A stretch of 64,000 nucleotides of DNA, from contig NZ_JACLBZ010000023.1 of NCBI RefSeq assembly GCF_019748715.1, forward strand, positions 42,676-106,675. Reading direction: 5' to 3'. The position numbers and the translations under genes are program-made. The stretch is from Sporosarcina aquimarina. GTDB taxonomy: Bacteria; Bacillota; Bacilli; Bacillales_A; Planococcaceae. Below are positions 1 to 8,516 of the stretch, in pieces (the stretch's first letter is position 1; each line of letters opens with the position of its first letter). Below the pieces are notes generated by a model that saw only the letters and a list, made by a program, of their open reading frames with translations, did no database searches and was not told where the DNA came from.

Positions 1-256
1 TGCTTTGAAAAATGCGATTATCCCTGTTTTGACAGTCATAGGTCTGCAAATGGGCCTGCTTCTAGGCGGTGCTATTTTAACAGAAACCATTTTCGCATGG
101 CCGGGCATTGGACGTTATATTTATGACGCGATCAATTTTAGAGATTATCCAGTCATACAGTCTGGTATCCTGATCGTTGCATTTATCTTTGTCATGATTA
201 ATCTAATCGTCGACTTGCTATATGGATTGATCGATCCGAGGATTAAGTATGATTGA
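1..256 (+). CDS. Peptide/nickel ABC transporter permease, DppB/OppB type (3' end only)
   Basis: The last 84 or so codons of an inner-membrane permease; the reading frame is open to the window edge, so the true start lies upstream. Two membrane segments are visible, one around the motif GLLLGGAILTETIF and one near the C-terminus. The phrase TETIFAWPGIGRY is typical of the conserved cytoplasmic-loop region of DppB/OppB proteins, and the protein ends in DPRIKYD, a usual C-terminus for the family. It would form a heterodimeric channel with the DppC/OppC protein encoded 17 bases downstream. The substrate (dipeptide, oligopeptide or nickel) cannot be told from this fragment. Confidence 0.93.
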   Translation, partial: ALKNAIIPVLTVIGLQMGLLLGGAILTETIFAWPGIGRYIYDAINFRDYPVIQSGILIVAFIFVMINLIVDLLYGLIDPRIKYD

Positions 257-273
257 GGAAGGGGGAACAGTTC

Positions 274-1170
274 ATGTCAGAATTAACGCCTAAGGTAGAT
301 GGAGTTGCTGAAGCACAATTAGAAAAGACAACAGGACCTTGGCGGGAAGCTTGGATAGGTTTTCGCAAGAGTAAGGTGGCGGTCGTTGGAGCTGCCATAG
401 TGCTCTTCTTTATCCTCCTCGCTCTATTTGGTCCATTAGTGACGAAAGAAGGAATCAACGAACAGCTAATGGCAGATCGGCTGCAGCCTCCTTCTTCAGA
501 ATATTGGTTTGGAACGGATGATTTCGGCCGGGATATTTTCTCGCGTATTATCCATGGCGCTCGAATTTCATTATCTGTTGGATTTTTCTCGGTAGTCGGG
601 TCGATTATCGTGGGCAGTATTTTAGGAATCGTAGCAGGTTACTACGGCCGCTGGATAGATACGATCATTTCACGGATTTTCGATATCATGCTCGCATTTC
701 CTTCGATTTTATTGGCTATTGCAATTGTCTCTGTATTAGGGCCAAGTTTGCGTAATGCACTCATAGCTATTGCGATTATCAATATTCCAAACTTCGGACG
801 ATTGATTCGATCCAAAGTATTAAGTATTAAGGAAGACGAGTATATTACCGCGGCAAAAGCGATTGGAATGAAGGATTTACGGATATTGTTCTCGCACATT
901 TTACCTAACTCGATGGCTCCGGTAATTGTACAAGGAACATTAGCAATTGCTACGGCCATTCTAGAGGCGGCTGCGTTAGGGTTCCTTGGACTTGGAGCAG
1001 AAGCGCCATACCCTGAGTGGGGAAAGATGTTAGCGGACTCTAAGGATTATCTACAAAACGCTCCTTGGACAATGATTTTTCCAGGACTGGCGATTATGTT
1101 AACTGTTTTAGGTTTTAATCTGATGGGCGATGGTTTACGTGATGCATTGGATCCGAAAATGAAAAGTTAA
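274..1170 (+). CDS. Peptide/nickel ABC transporter permease, DppC/OppC type
   Basis: A 298-residue permease, the partner of the preceding DppB-type protein. A cytoplasmic N-terminal tail precedes the first membrane helix (about residues 35-55), then the DppC hallmark YWFGTDDFGRDIFSRIIHGA, and a C-terminal BPD_transp_1 domain with about five helices. The EAA-loop region reads EAAALGFLGLGAEAPYPEWG, a close match to the family. ATG 274 is chosen over the in-frame TTG at 253 because AGGAAGGGGG (256-265) lies 8 bases before it. The gene starts just after dppB stops, so the two are co-transcribed. It is followed by a hairpin at about 1205-1264, and no ATPase genes follow, so those must lie upstream of the window. 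Substrate unknown. Confidence 0.95.
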   Translation: MSELTPKVDGVAEAQLEKTTGPWREAWIGFRKSKVAVVGAAIVLFFILLALFGPLVTKEGINEQLMADRLQPPSSEYWFGTDDFGRDIFSRIIHGARISLSVGFFSVVGSIIVGSILGIVAGYYGRWIDTIISRIFDIMLAFPSILLAIAIVSVLGPSLRNALIAIAIINIPNFGRLIRSKVLSIKEDEYITAAKAIGMKDLRILFSHILPNSMAPVIVQGTLAIATAILEAAALGFLGLGAEAPYPEWGKMLADSKDYLQNAPWTMIFPGLAIMLTVLGFNLMGDGLRDALDPKMKS

Positions 1171-1204
1171 CATAAGAGGCTGGGACAAAAGGTTTCATAA
1201 CGAT

Positions 1205-1266
1205 AAAAAAACCGAACGAATACAAAACATTCAATCAAAGTTTTGTAAAATAGTTCGGTTTTTTCT
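1205..1266 (+). terminator. Intrinsic terminator after the peptide permease genes
   Basis: AAAAAACCGAAC at the left pairs with GTTCGGTTTTTT at the right, with an inner AACATTC/TACAAAAC segment in the loop. The T-run follows on the plus strand; the A-run on the other side makes it usable in both directions. Confidence 0.75.
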
Positions 1267-1300
1267 ACTGCAAAGGTATTGCAGACTTGGAGCTGCCTAT

Positions 1301-1430
1301 GGGATTTCCGCTGCGGGCAGGGACGCTTTCCGCGGGGCGCAGGTGAGCCTCCTCGTCCGCTTCGCTTCCTTTGGGGTCTCACCATTTGCGCTACATCCCG
1401 CAGGAGTCGCCCTGCCCTCCGCTTCAATCC
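1301..1430 (+). repeat. Palindromic intergenic repeat, family A, copy 1
   Basis: Shares GGACGCTTTCCGCGGGGCG, then GGTGAGCCTCCTCG, a GGGGTCTCACC block and CCCGC-GGAGTCGCC with the copy at 36887-37020. GGTGAG/CTCACC and the outer GGCGACTCC/GGACGCT blocks can pair, giving a long imperfect hairpin. It is GC-rich compared with the flanks. Confidence 0.75.
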
Positions 1431-1879
1431 TAATTTTTGTATACAAGGCAGTTTGATAGCAATTTTACATTCTTAAAAATCCCAAAATATGAATTAAGCA
1501 CTGGGTTTCTATGCTTCAAAATTGAACATAGGAAAACTTTCTGTATTCGGGGCCAAGACAACTGTCCTACCGTACAAAATGTAGGATTTGCCCGGAAAGC
1601 GTCCCTGCCTGGAGGGCAAATCCCTAACCGCACACTAAGTAACCCACACCTTTTTGTGTTTTATACGATTGTTCGTCTTTCATTATGACCAAATTAGTTT
1701 TGTCCTGGCCCCTTTTTGCGTTTCAGAATTGAATGGCCGATGATTCATTAGCTGGACTGTACCTATAATGGGTGCAGTTTTTTTGTTCTATATTCTACTC
1801 TTACACATGAAATTTCGCTGCTCTCCGTTTGTCTAAAGAGAAATAGGGGAAAGATAATAGAAATTGTATTAGAGATGAG

Positions 1880-2935
1880 GTGGAGAAACTGAATAAAGTA
1901 TTCACTGCTTTAGCTTTCATGGGTGTACCGTTAGTCTTAATCGGCTCTTATTTTCATTGGTCGGATTTGTGGATGTTTGCGCTTTGCTGTATAAGCATCA
2001 TTGCATTGGCAGCTTTTATTGGCAGGGCGACAGAAAGCTTGGCAATTGTCAGCGGTCCACGGATTGGTGGTTTGCTGAATGCTACATTTGGTAATGCCGT
2101 TGAATTAATAATTTCTATATTTACACTGAAAGCGGGCTTGATTGGTATTGTGTTGGCCTCTTTGACAGGTTCTGTTTTAGGGAACTTGCTACTAGTTCTG
2201 GGACTATCCTTTTTCGCCGGAGGTTTGAAACATAAGCGCCAAAATTTCAGCATTTATGATGCTCGTTATAACTCGGCTCTGCTAATCTTTGCGGTAATTG
2301 TTGCATTTGTAATACCGGAAGTTTTCACAATGACGATGGATGAGAGTACAACACTGAATCTCAGTATTGGTATTTCGGTAATTCTCATTGCACTTTATCT
2401 AGCAGGATTGGTCTTTAAATTATTTACTCACCGAGGAGTATTTGGTTCAGATACGCATGAGACAGACGAAGTACCGGAATGGACGAAAAAGAAGTCTATC
2501 CTTGTTTTATTACTTTCAACTGTTGCAGTGGCATTTGTATCAGAGAAGCTAGTGCATACATTTGGTACCCTAGGTGAGAAGTTTGGCTGGTCTGAACTAT
2601 TCATTGGGGTTATTATCGTTGCGATCGTTGGTAACGCTGCAGAGCACTCATCTGCAATCACGATGGCCATGAAGAATAAAATGGATGTTTCCGTTGAAAT
2701 TGCAATTGGCTCAACTTTACAAGTGGCAATGTTTGTCGCACCAGTATTGGTGCTGATCTCGTTGATGATGCCACAAGCCATGCCCCTCGTATTCACTTGG
2801 CCGGAACTGATCGCCATGATCACCGCCACATTGCTAGTTGTGAATATTTGTCATGATGGCGAGTCCAACTGGTTTGAAGGGCTGACGTTATTCGCCGCGT
2901 ATGTGATTATGGGTATCGGGTTCTTTTTATTGTGA
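1880..2935 (+). CDS. cax: Ca2+/H+ antiporter, Cax/ChaA family (YfkE-like)
   Basis: A membrane antiporter exporting Ca2+ in exchange for protons. About eleven hydrophobic segments are visible in two homologous halves, each with the CaCA alpha-repeat signature: GRATESL...FGNAVELIISIFTL in the first half and GNAAEHSSAITMAMKN in the second, with the expected acidic residues. A short acidic loop (DTHETDEVPEW) separates the halves. The length fits the family. The annotated start is GTG 1880, but the purine-rich GAGGTGG (1877-1883) overlaps that codon and would serve better a CTG at 1889, which would give an N-terminus resembling B. subtilis YfkE as I recall it. It is a single gene, and its transcript ends at the hairpin 2955-2985 shared with the polyamine operon. 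Confidence 0.93.
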   Translation: MEKLNKVFTALAFMGVPLVLIGSYFHWSDLWMFALCCISIIALAAFIGRATESLAIVSGPRIGGLLNATFGNAVELIISIFTLKAGLIGIVLASLTGSVLGNLLLVLGLSFFAGGLKHKRQNFSIYDARYNSALLIFAVIVAFVIPEVFTMTMDESTTLNLSIGISVILIALYLAGLVFKLFTHRGVFGSDTHETDEVPEWTKKKSILVLLLSTVAVAFVSEKLVHTFGTLGEKFGWSELFIGVIIVAIVGNAAEHSSAITMAMKNKMDVSVEIAIGSTLQVAMFVAPVLVLISLMMPQAMPLVFTWPELIAMITATLLVVNICHDGESNWFEGLTLFAAYVIMGIGFFLL

Positions 2936-2953
2936 AAAAATGAAGCACATGTG

Positions 2954-2986
2954 AAAACCCCGGTTCGCTATGCGAACCGGGGTTTA
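2954..2986. terminator. Bidirectional terminator between cax and the polyamine operon
   Basis: A perfect stem AAACCCCGGTTCGC/GCGAACCGGGGTTT with a three-base loop, A-rich on one side and T-rich on the other. It serves the two convergent transcripts. Confidence 0.85.
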
Positions 2987-2987
2987 A

Positions 2988-4124
2988 TTAGGATAGCCGT
3001 CCTTTGAAATCTTCATAGCCAAACTGTTTAACAATTTTAGTTTCGCCTTTAACTGTATGCAGCGCAATGGACGGCAAATTCATACCGTTGAACGTATTGT
3101 TTTTCACCATCGAGTAGTGAGCCATATCGCAAAAAACGAGACGATCACCGGTCTGTAAAGGAGCATCAAAAGAATAGTCTCCAATGACGTCACCTGCCAG
3201 GCAAGTAGGACCGCCCAAACGATACGTATAAGGTTTTTCGTTCGGCAAGCTGGCTCCGATAATTTCAGGACGGTACGGCATTTCCAACACATCAGGCATA
3301 TGACACGAAGCCGAGGTATCAAGAATCGCAATCGGCATGCCGTTATGCAATGTATCGAGCACTGTAGCAACTAGGAAGCCGGTATTGAGCGCAACAGCTT
3401 CGCCCGGCTCCAAATAGACGTCCAATCCGTATTTATCCTTCATGAAATTAATCGAATGAATTAATGTTGCGTTGTCGTAATCAGCACGTGTAATGTGGTG
3501 TCCACCGCCAAAGTTGATCCATTTCATTTGCTTCAGATAAGGTCCGAACTTTTCATCGACCACTTGAATGGTACGCCATAATGTATCGGAGTTTTGTTCA
3601 CACATCGTATGGAAGTGTAGACCGCTAATGCCTTCAAGTAGATCAGGCGCGAAATCAGCTGACGTGACGCCAAACCTGGAATGCGAAAAACAGGGATTAT
3701 ACATATCGACTTCAATCTCCGAGTATTCGGGATTGATCCGGATGCCGCATTCAACATGTTTTTCGCTCTTCTGGATTCGCCCTTTGAATCTCCGCCACTG
3801 TGCGAATGAATTGAAGACCAAATGATCGGAATAACGGAGGATCTCATCAAATTCATCTTCCTGAAAAGCAGGTGAATAGGTGTGGACTTCCTTACCCATT
3901 TCTTCATAACCGAGCCGGGCTTCCAGCAAGCCGCTTGACGTTACGCCGTTTAAGTATTCGCCAATTAAAGGATATACTTCAAACATGGAGAATCCTTTTT
4001 GGGCGAGCAAGATTTTACAGCCGGTTTGATCGATGATGGTCTTCATTTTTTGTAAGTTGTTTATGAGCAGCTGCTCCTCCACCACGTAACTAGGTGAAGG
4101 GACTGCTTTCACATCGAAGTTCAT
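2988..4124 (-). CDS. nspC: Carboxynorspermidine/carboxyspermidine decarboxylase
   Basis: A PLP-dependent fold-III decarboxylase of 378 residues. It removes the carboxyl group of carboxyspermidine or carboxynorspermidine to give spermidine or norspermidine. The PLP lysine is in LLAQKGFSMF near residue 43. The glycine-rich phosphate loop is NFGGGHHIT near 205, and the catalytic cysteine region reads SASCHMPDVLEMPYRP near 275. These features match NspC rather than ornithine or diaminopimelate decarboxylases. ATG 4124 follows GAGGAG at 9-base spacing, and the gene begins 10 bases after the synthase stop. It is the last gene of the polyamine operon. A diaminopimelate decarboxylase is an unlikely alternative. 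Confidence 0.93.
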   Translation of the reverse strand: MNFDVKAVPSPSYVVEEQLLINNLQKMKTIIDQTGCKILLAQKGFSMFEVYPLIGEYLNGVTSSGLLEARLGYEEMGKEVHTYSPAFQEDEFDEILRYSDHLVFNSFAQWRRFKGRIQKSEKHVECGIRINPEYSEIEVDMYNPCFSHSRFGVTSADFAPDLLEGISGLHFHTMCEQNSDTLWRTIQVVDEKFGPYLKQMKWINFGGGHHITRADYDNATLIHSINFMKDKYGLDVYLEPGEAVALNTGFLVATVLDTLHNGMPIAILDTSASCHMPDVLEMPYRPEIIGASLPNEKPYTYRLGGPTCLAGDVIGDYSFDAPLQTGDRLVFCDMAHYSMVKNNTFNGMNLPSIALHTVKGETKIVKQFGYEDFKGRLS

Positions 4125-4134
4125 GTCATTCTCC

Positions 4135-5334
4135 TCAGTCGATCAATGTCGGATTGAAATCTTCATGCCAAGGCAAACCGTATTCATTCAATGCTTCCAT
4201 AAACGGATCAGGGTCGAATTCCTCAATATTGAAGACGCCAGGTTTTTTCCATTTGCCAGTCAGCATCATCATGGCACCGATCATCGCAGGCACGCCTGTA
4301 GTATAGGAAATTGCCTGTGAGCCGACTTCTCGGTAGCATTCTTGGTGATCGCAAACATTATAGACGTAATAGGTTTTAGGTTCTCCATCTTTCGTACCTT
4401 GGTAAATACAGCCGATATTCGTTTTACCTTTAGTACGCGGTCCAAGTGAAGCTGGGTCTGGCAGAACAGCTTTTAAAAATTGTAGCGGTACAATTTGTTG
4501 ACCTTCAAATACGATGGGCTCAATAGATGTCATGCCTACATTTTCAAGTACGCGTAAATGAGTTAGATATTTTTCAGAGAAGGTCATCCAGAAACGGATC
4601 TTTTCTATACCGGTAATATTTTTTGCCAATGACTCCAGTTCTTCATGATAGAGCAAATAGACATCTTTCGGACCGATTTCGGGTAGGTCATAGACACGCT
4701 TCACTTCGAGTGGCGCTGTCTCCACAAACTCGCCTTTTTCATAATAGCGGCCATTTGCAGTAATTTCGCGAATATTGATTTCAGGATTGAAATTTGTTGC
4801 GAACGGGTAGCCGTGATCGCCTGCATTGGCATCTACAATATCAATTGTATGGATTTCGTCAAAGTAATGTTTTAAGGCATAAGCAGAAAAAACACCGGTT
4901 ACGCCAGGGTCAAAGCCGCTGCCAAGCAATGCAGTGATCCCCGCTTCTTCAAACTTTTCTTTATATGCCCATTGCCATTTATACTCAAATTTTGCTGTGT
5001 CGAGAGGCTCATAGTTTGCTGTGTCCAAATAGTCCACTTTTGTCTCTAGACATGCATCCATAATCGTCAAATCCTGATAAGGCAACGCGACATTGATCAC
5101 GATATCTGGTTTGAATTCGTTAATCAATTCGACTAATTCCGCGACATTGTCGGCATCTACTTGAGCAGTTTGTATGTTTGTACGGCCGCCATCTAATTTT
5201 TCTTTCAAGGCATCACATTTTGCTTTCGTCCGACTGGCGATACAAATTTCCTCAAAAACATCCGGTACTTGACAACATTTGTGAACCACTACACTGGCTA
5301 CTCCGCCAGCTCCGATAATTAATGCTTTTCCCAT
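4135..5334 (-). CDS. Carboxynorspermidine/carboxyspermidine synthase (saccharopine dehydrogenase-like)
   Basis: A 399-residue NADPH-dependent enzyme that condenses aspartate beta-semialdehyde with a diamine (putrescine or diaminopropane) to carboxyspermidine or carboxynorspermidine. The N-terminal Rossmann motif is ALIIGAGGVASVVVHKC; a Sacchrp_dh_NADP domain is followed by the C-terminal catalytic domain with GSGFDPGVTGVF and NAGDHGYPFATNFNPEINIRE, as in CASDH proteins of Vibrio and Campylobacter. ATG 5334 is chosen over the longer in-frame start at 5373 because GGTGGTG precedes it and the longer form would run into speB. It lies 16 bases after speB and 10 before nspC. A true lysine-forming saccharopine dehydrogenase is unlikely given the neighbours. 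Confidence 0.92.
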   Translation of the reverse strand: MGKALIIGAGGVASVVVHKCCQVPDVFEEICIASRTKAKCDALKEKLDGGRTNIQTAQVDADNVAELVELINEFKPDIVINVALPYQDLTIMDACLETKVDYLDTANYEPLDTAKFEYKWQWAYKEKFEEAGITALLGSGFDPGVTGVFSAYALKHYFDEIHTIDIVDANAGDHGYPFATNFNPEINIREITANGRYYEKGEFVETAPLEVKRVYDLPEIGPKDVYLLYHEELESLAKNITGIEKIRFWMTFSEKYLTHLRVLENVGMTSIEPIVFEGQQIVPLQFLKAVLPDPASLGPRTKGKTNIGCIYQGTKDGEPKTYYVYNVCDHQECYREVGSQAISYTTGVPAMIGAMMMLTGKWKKPGVFNIEEFDPDPFMEALNEYGLPWHEDFNPTLID

Positions 5335-5350
5335 TAAAAACACCACCAAT

Positions 5351-6211
5351 TTATAATTTTTTATTAAGTGCAATTGTTAATTCCCGTACAACTTTACAAG
5401 CGACAGCCGTCGATACACCGCTTTGGTCGTAAACAGGGGATAGTTCATTGACGTCACATGCCACGATATTTAAATTGCTGACCGTCAGTATAGCTGTCAG
5501 AAGGTCCATAAAGCTGACACCTCCAGCCTCAGGCGTCCCCGTTCCAGGGAAGACGGAAGGATCGAGCACATCCAAGTCTATCGTCAAATAGACGGGTTTA
5601 CCTTGTAACTCTTGCACTGTATCTTCAAGTCCATCAAAATTAAATTTATTCATAAAAACATGCTGTTTAGCAGCCCACTCGAATTCAGGGCGATCTCCTG
5701 AGCGGATTCCGTATTGATAAATCCGATTGTCTCCAAGAAGATCCCAAACTCTTCGAATGACGGTAGCATGCGATAGACGTTGGTCTAAATAGTCTTCGCG
5801 TAAATCTGTATGAGCATCGAATTGAATGACATGCAGATCCGGGTAGCTCTTTGCCGCCGCGCGAACAGCACCCAATGTGACAAGATGCTCACCACCAATC
5901 ATGCAAGGGATTTTTTGATCATCCAAAATCTTCGCGGTGAATTGCTCGATTTGTTCCAATGCACGTTCCGTATTGCCGAAACTTAATTCTAAATCACCGC
6001 CATCGAAGAGGCGATAGTCCGTCAAATCTGCGTCTTGATAGGGACTATACGTCTCAAGGCCGAATGATTCGCTGCGCATCACTTTGCTGGCAAAACGTGT
6101 GCCGGGTCGAAAGGACGTCGTGGAATCAAATGGAGCCCCAAAAACGACGAAAGAAGACTCTTGGTACTCAGCATCGAAACCAAGAAATGTTTCAATATTT
6201 TTATTCAGCAT
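5351..6211 (-). CDS. speB: Agmatinase (ureohydrolase)
   Basis: It hydrolyses agmatine to putrescine and urea, the second step of arginine-derived putrescine synthesis. The dinuclear Mn2+ ligands of the ureohydrolase family are visible: GGEHLVTLG, then QFDAHTDLRED, then TIDLDVLDPSVFPGTGTPEAGG. At 286 residues it has the usual length for Bacillales SpeB. ATG 6211 follows an AAAGGAG 11 bases upstream and lies within the end of speE (11-base overlap), so translation is probably coupled. The product feeds both the SpeE and the carboxyspermidine routes in this operon. Arginase and formiminoglutamase are less likely beside a Speable decarboxylase and spermidine synthase. Confidence 0.95.
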   Translation of the reverse strand: MLNKNIETFLGFDAEYQESSFVVFGAPFDSTTSFRPGTRFASKVMRSESFGLETYSPYQDADLTDYRLFDGGDLELSFGNTERALEQIEQFTAKILDDQKIPCMIGGEHLVTLGAVRAAAKSYPDLHVIQFDAHTDLREDYLDQRLSHATVIRRVWDLLGDNRIYQYGIRSGDRPEFEWAAKQHVFMNKFNFDGLEDTVQELQGKPVYLTIDLDVLDPSVFPGTGTPEAGGVSFMDLLTAILTVSNLNIVACDVNELSPVYDQSGVSTAVACKVVRELTIALNKKL

Positions 6212-7052
6212 GGATTAACAGCTCCTTTACATAATTAGGCAATGCAAAAGAGCCTGCATGCAATTTAGTATTATAATAGTTTGTCTTCAATCCAAGCTCA
6301 TTCCAGATATCCGCCTGTAAGTCTTCAATAGGATGATATTTTTTGGATGCAAAGCCAAACAGCCAGTGACCTGACGGATAAGTCGGTATATGGGCTTGAT
6401 ACACTTTAGAGATTGGAAAGAAGCCCATGATGCTTTTATGAGCACGCTGCATCCCGCGTGCATCTTCTGCGTAGAAAGGACTTTCATGCTGATTCACTAA
6501 AATGCCTTCATCGTTTAGTGCTTTATAACAATTGCCATAAAATTCTTTCGTGAAGAGACCTTCTCCTGGACCGAATGGATCTGTAGAATCGACGATGATC
6601 AAGTCGTACGCATTTTCTTGTTGACGGACGAATTTCAGTCCATCTTCGAAATATAGATTTACTCGTGGGTCTGTCAGCTGGGCAGCAGTTTTCGGGAGAA
6701 ACTTCTGACATACTTCCACTACTTGTCGATCGATTTCTACCATGTCAATTTGTTTGATGTTTGGATATCTCGTCAGTTCGCGAACCGTACCGCCGTCACC
6801 AGCACCGATCACCAGCACTTTTTCAATGGCCGGGCTCGTTGCCAGCGGAACGTGGACAATCATGTCATGATAGATAAATTCATCTTTCTCCGTCACCATA
6901 ACATAGCCGTCCAGTGTCAGGATCCTTCCAAATTCTGTAGATTGGAATACATCAATTTTTTGAAACTCACTTGTTGCCGTATATAAATGCTCTTCTACAC
7001 GAAAAGAAAAACGCACATGCGGTGAATGATCTTCGGTATACCATAGGTTCAT
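6201..7052 (-). CDS. speE: Spermidine synthase
   Basis: Transfers the aminopropyl group of decarboxylated AdoMet to putrescine, giving spermidine and methylthioadenosine. The N-terminal beta-barrel (about residues 1-60) is followed by the methyltransferase-like fold with VLVIGAGDGGTVRELTRYP near residue 80, MVEIDRQVVEVC, FEDGLKFV and the catalytic-loop DSTDPFGPGEGLFTKEF. Length 283 is normal. ATG 7052 is preceded by AAAGGAGG and overlaps the decarboxylase stop by four bases (ATGA), a sign of coupled translation. Confidence 0.97.
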   Translation of the reverse strand: MNLWYTEDHSPHVRFSFRVEEHLYTATSEFQKIDVFQSTEFGRILTLDGYVMVTEKDEFIYHDMIVHVPLATSPAIEKVLVIGAGDGGTVRELTRYPNIKQIDMVEIDRQVVEVCQKFLPKTAAQLTDPRVNLYFEDGLKFVRQQENAYDLIIVDSTDPFGPGEGLFTKEFYGNCYKALNDEGILVNQHESPFYAEDARGMQRAHKSIMGFFPISKVYQAHIPTYPSGHWLFGFASKKYHPIEDLQADIWNELGLKTNYYNTKLHAGSFALPNYVKELLIHAE

Positions 7053-8506
7053 CGGTCAGCCTCCTTTACTACATTGATGATTTCTACATTTGGATCTTCG
7101 GTCCCCGTTAAGAAACAACCTTTTTCCTTGCAGTATTCGATATAGTCAACAATCTCTTTTGTCACACGTTCACCCGGTGCGACGATCGGAATACCCGGGG
7201 GATAGCACATAACAAATTCACTGGCAACACGGCCGACTGCATTTGGTAATGATAATATTTCTTTGGGCGCGTAAAATGCCTGTTGAGGTGTTTGAATGAT
7301 CTCAGGATTGATATATTCATGGTCGAATAAAGAGCTTGAGTCCCTTTTATAACGTCGTCTGATTTCAGTCAACGCAGCTACGAGACGTTCCAAATCAAGC
7401 TTTCGATCACCGACGGAAATGTAAGCCAAGATGTTCGCCACATCGCCGAATTCGATTTGGATATCGTATTCATCCCGCAAAATATCGTACACCTCAATGC
7501 CGGCCAAACCTATTCCGCGCGTATGGATTGACAGCTTTGATTCATCAAAATCAAAGATGGTATCCCCATTGATCAATTCCTTTGAGTACGCATAGAAGCC
7601 ATCGATTTTATTGATTTCATCTCGTGTATATTGGGCCATCTCAATTACTTTATTGAAGATTTCCTGACCATGCAGTGCCAGGTTTTTTCGTGAAATATCG
7701 AGCGACGACATCAATAGGTAGGAGCCACTCGTCGTTTGAGTCAAATTGATGATTTGACGTGTATAGCCCTCACTTACTCCATTGTTGATCAATAAGAACG
7801 AGCTTTGTGTTAGCGATCCGCCCGATTTATGCATGCTGACGGAAGCCATATCAGCTCCGACAGACATAGCCGATGCAGGAAGTCGGTCATTGAAATAAAA
7901 ATGCGTGCCGTGAGCTTCATCCACCAGTACGAGCATCTCGTATTCATGTGCTAGTTCAGTAATTTCTTTTAAATTAGAGCAAATCCCGTAATACGTTGGG
8001 TTGTTGATCAGTATCGCTTTTGCGTCAGGGTGTTCCAAGATGGCAAGTTTCACTTCTTCGACCGCCATACCGAGCGGAATTCCAAGATTATCATCGACAC
8101 CGGGATTGACGTAAACAGGCACAGCACCGCTTAAGATTAATGCATTGATTGCGCTACGATGAACATTGCGCGGCATGATAATTTTCTCTCCTGCTTTACA
8201 GGCTGTCATGACCATCGCTTGAACTGCAGATGTCGTGCCGTTAACGAGCAGGAAAGCATGTTTTGCGCCAAATGCTTCAGCTGCCAATAGTTCAGCTTCC
8301 TTGATGACTGAAACCGGGTGGCATAAATTATCGAGTGGTTTCATCGAATTTACGTCGTGTTGCAGACAGGTTTCACCTAGGAACGCAGCCAACTCACTGT
8401 TGCCGCGTCCATGTTTATGTCCTGGTACGTCGAATGGGACAACTCGAGCAGCTTGATAGCGCTGCAATGCTTCCATGATAGGGGCTCTTTGTTGTGAATG
8501 TATCAC
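7049..8506 (-). CDS. speA: Arginine/lysine/ornithine decarboxylase, SpeA type
   Basis: A PLP fold-I decarboxylase of about 485 residues that lacks the N-terminal wing domain of the E. coli inducible enzymes, as in B. subtilis SpeA. The PLP site is SVSMHKSGGSLTQSS with Lys at the Schiff base. Upstream are VDEAHGTHFYF and LLVNGTTSAVQAMV, and the C-terminal domain has PPGIPIVAPGE. Paired with agmatinase downstream, arginine is the likely substrate, giving agmatine. The GTG at 8506 is chosen: GAGGAG (overlapping the speD stop) lies 6 bases before it, and the longer ATG-initiated frame to 8557 would run 40 bases into speD. Confidence 0.93.
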   Translation of the reverse strand: MIHSQQRAPIMEALQRYQAARVVPFDVPGHKHGRGNSELAAFLGETCLQHDVNSMKPLDNLCHPVSVIKEAELLAAEAFGAKHAFLLVNGTTSAVQAMVMTACKAGEKIIMPRNVHRSAINALILSGAVPVYVNPGVDDNLGIPLGMAVEEVKLAILEHPDAKAILINNPTYYGICSNLKEITELAHEYEMLVLVDEAHGTHFYFNDRLPASAMSVGADMASVSMHKSGGSLTQSSFLLINNGVSEGYTRQIINLTQTTSGSYLLMSSLDISRKNLALHGQEIFNKVIEMAQYTRDEINKIDGFYAYSKELINGDTIFDFDESKLSIHTRGIGLAGIEVYDILRDEYDIQIEFGDVANILAYISVGDRKLDLERLVAALTEIRRRYKRDSSSLFDHEYINPEIIQTPQQAFYAPKEILSLPNAVGRVASEFVMCYPPGIPIVAPGERVTKEIVDYIEYCKEKGCFLTGTEDPNVEIINVVKEADR

Positions 8507-8516
8507 GATTTTCTCC

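Larger units (their letters stand above)
1176..1713. repeat. Gene-free repeat unit bounded by inverted GGGACAAAA ends
   Basis: This stretch between dppC and the antiporter holds no convincing gene. Its left edge reads GGCTGGGACAAAA and its right edge TTTTGTCCTGGCC, an imperfect inverted pair about 520 bases apart. Between them lie the dppC terminator, a full copy of the palindromic GC-rich repeat (about 1301-1430) and a partial, reversed copy (about 1585-1622, reading GGAAAGCGTCC). The short ORFs inside overlap these repeats and lack ribosome binding sites. The GGCTGGGACAAA phrase is, from memory, frequent between genes in Firmicutes. Confidence 0.6.

Noticed and set aside
1279..1688. Overlapping short ORFs in the gap after dppC
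   Set aside because: They lie in palindromic repeats and have no ribosome binding sites; composition follows the repeats.
2428..2829. A 133-residue minus-strand ORF inside the antiporter gene
   Set aside because: Shadow of the antiporter, with no ribosome binding site.
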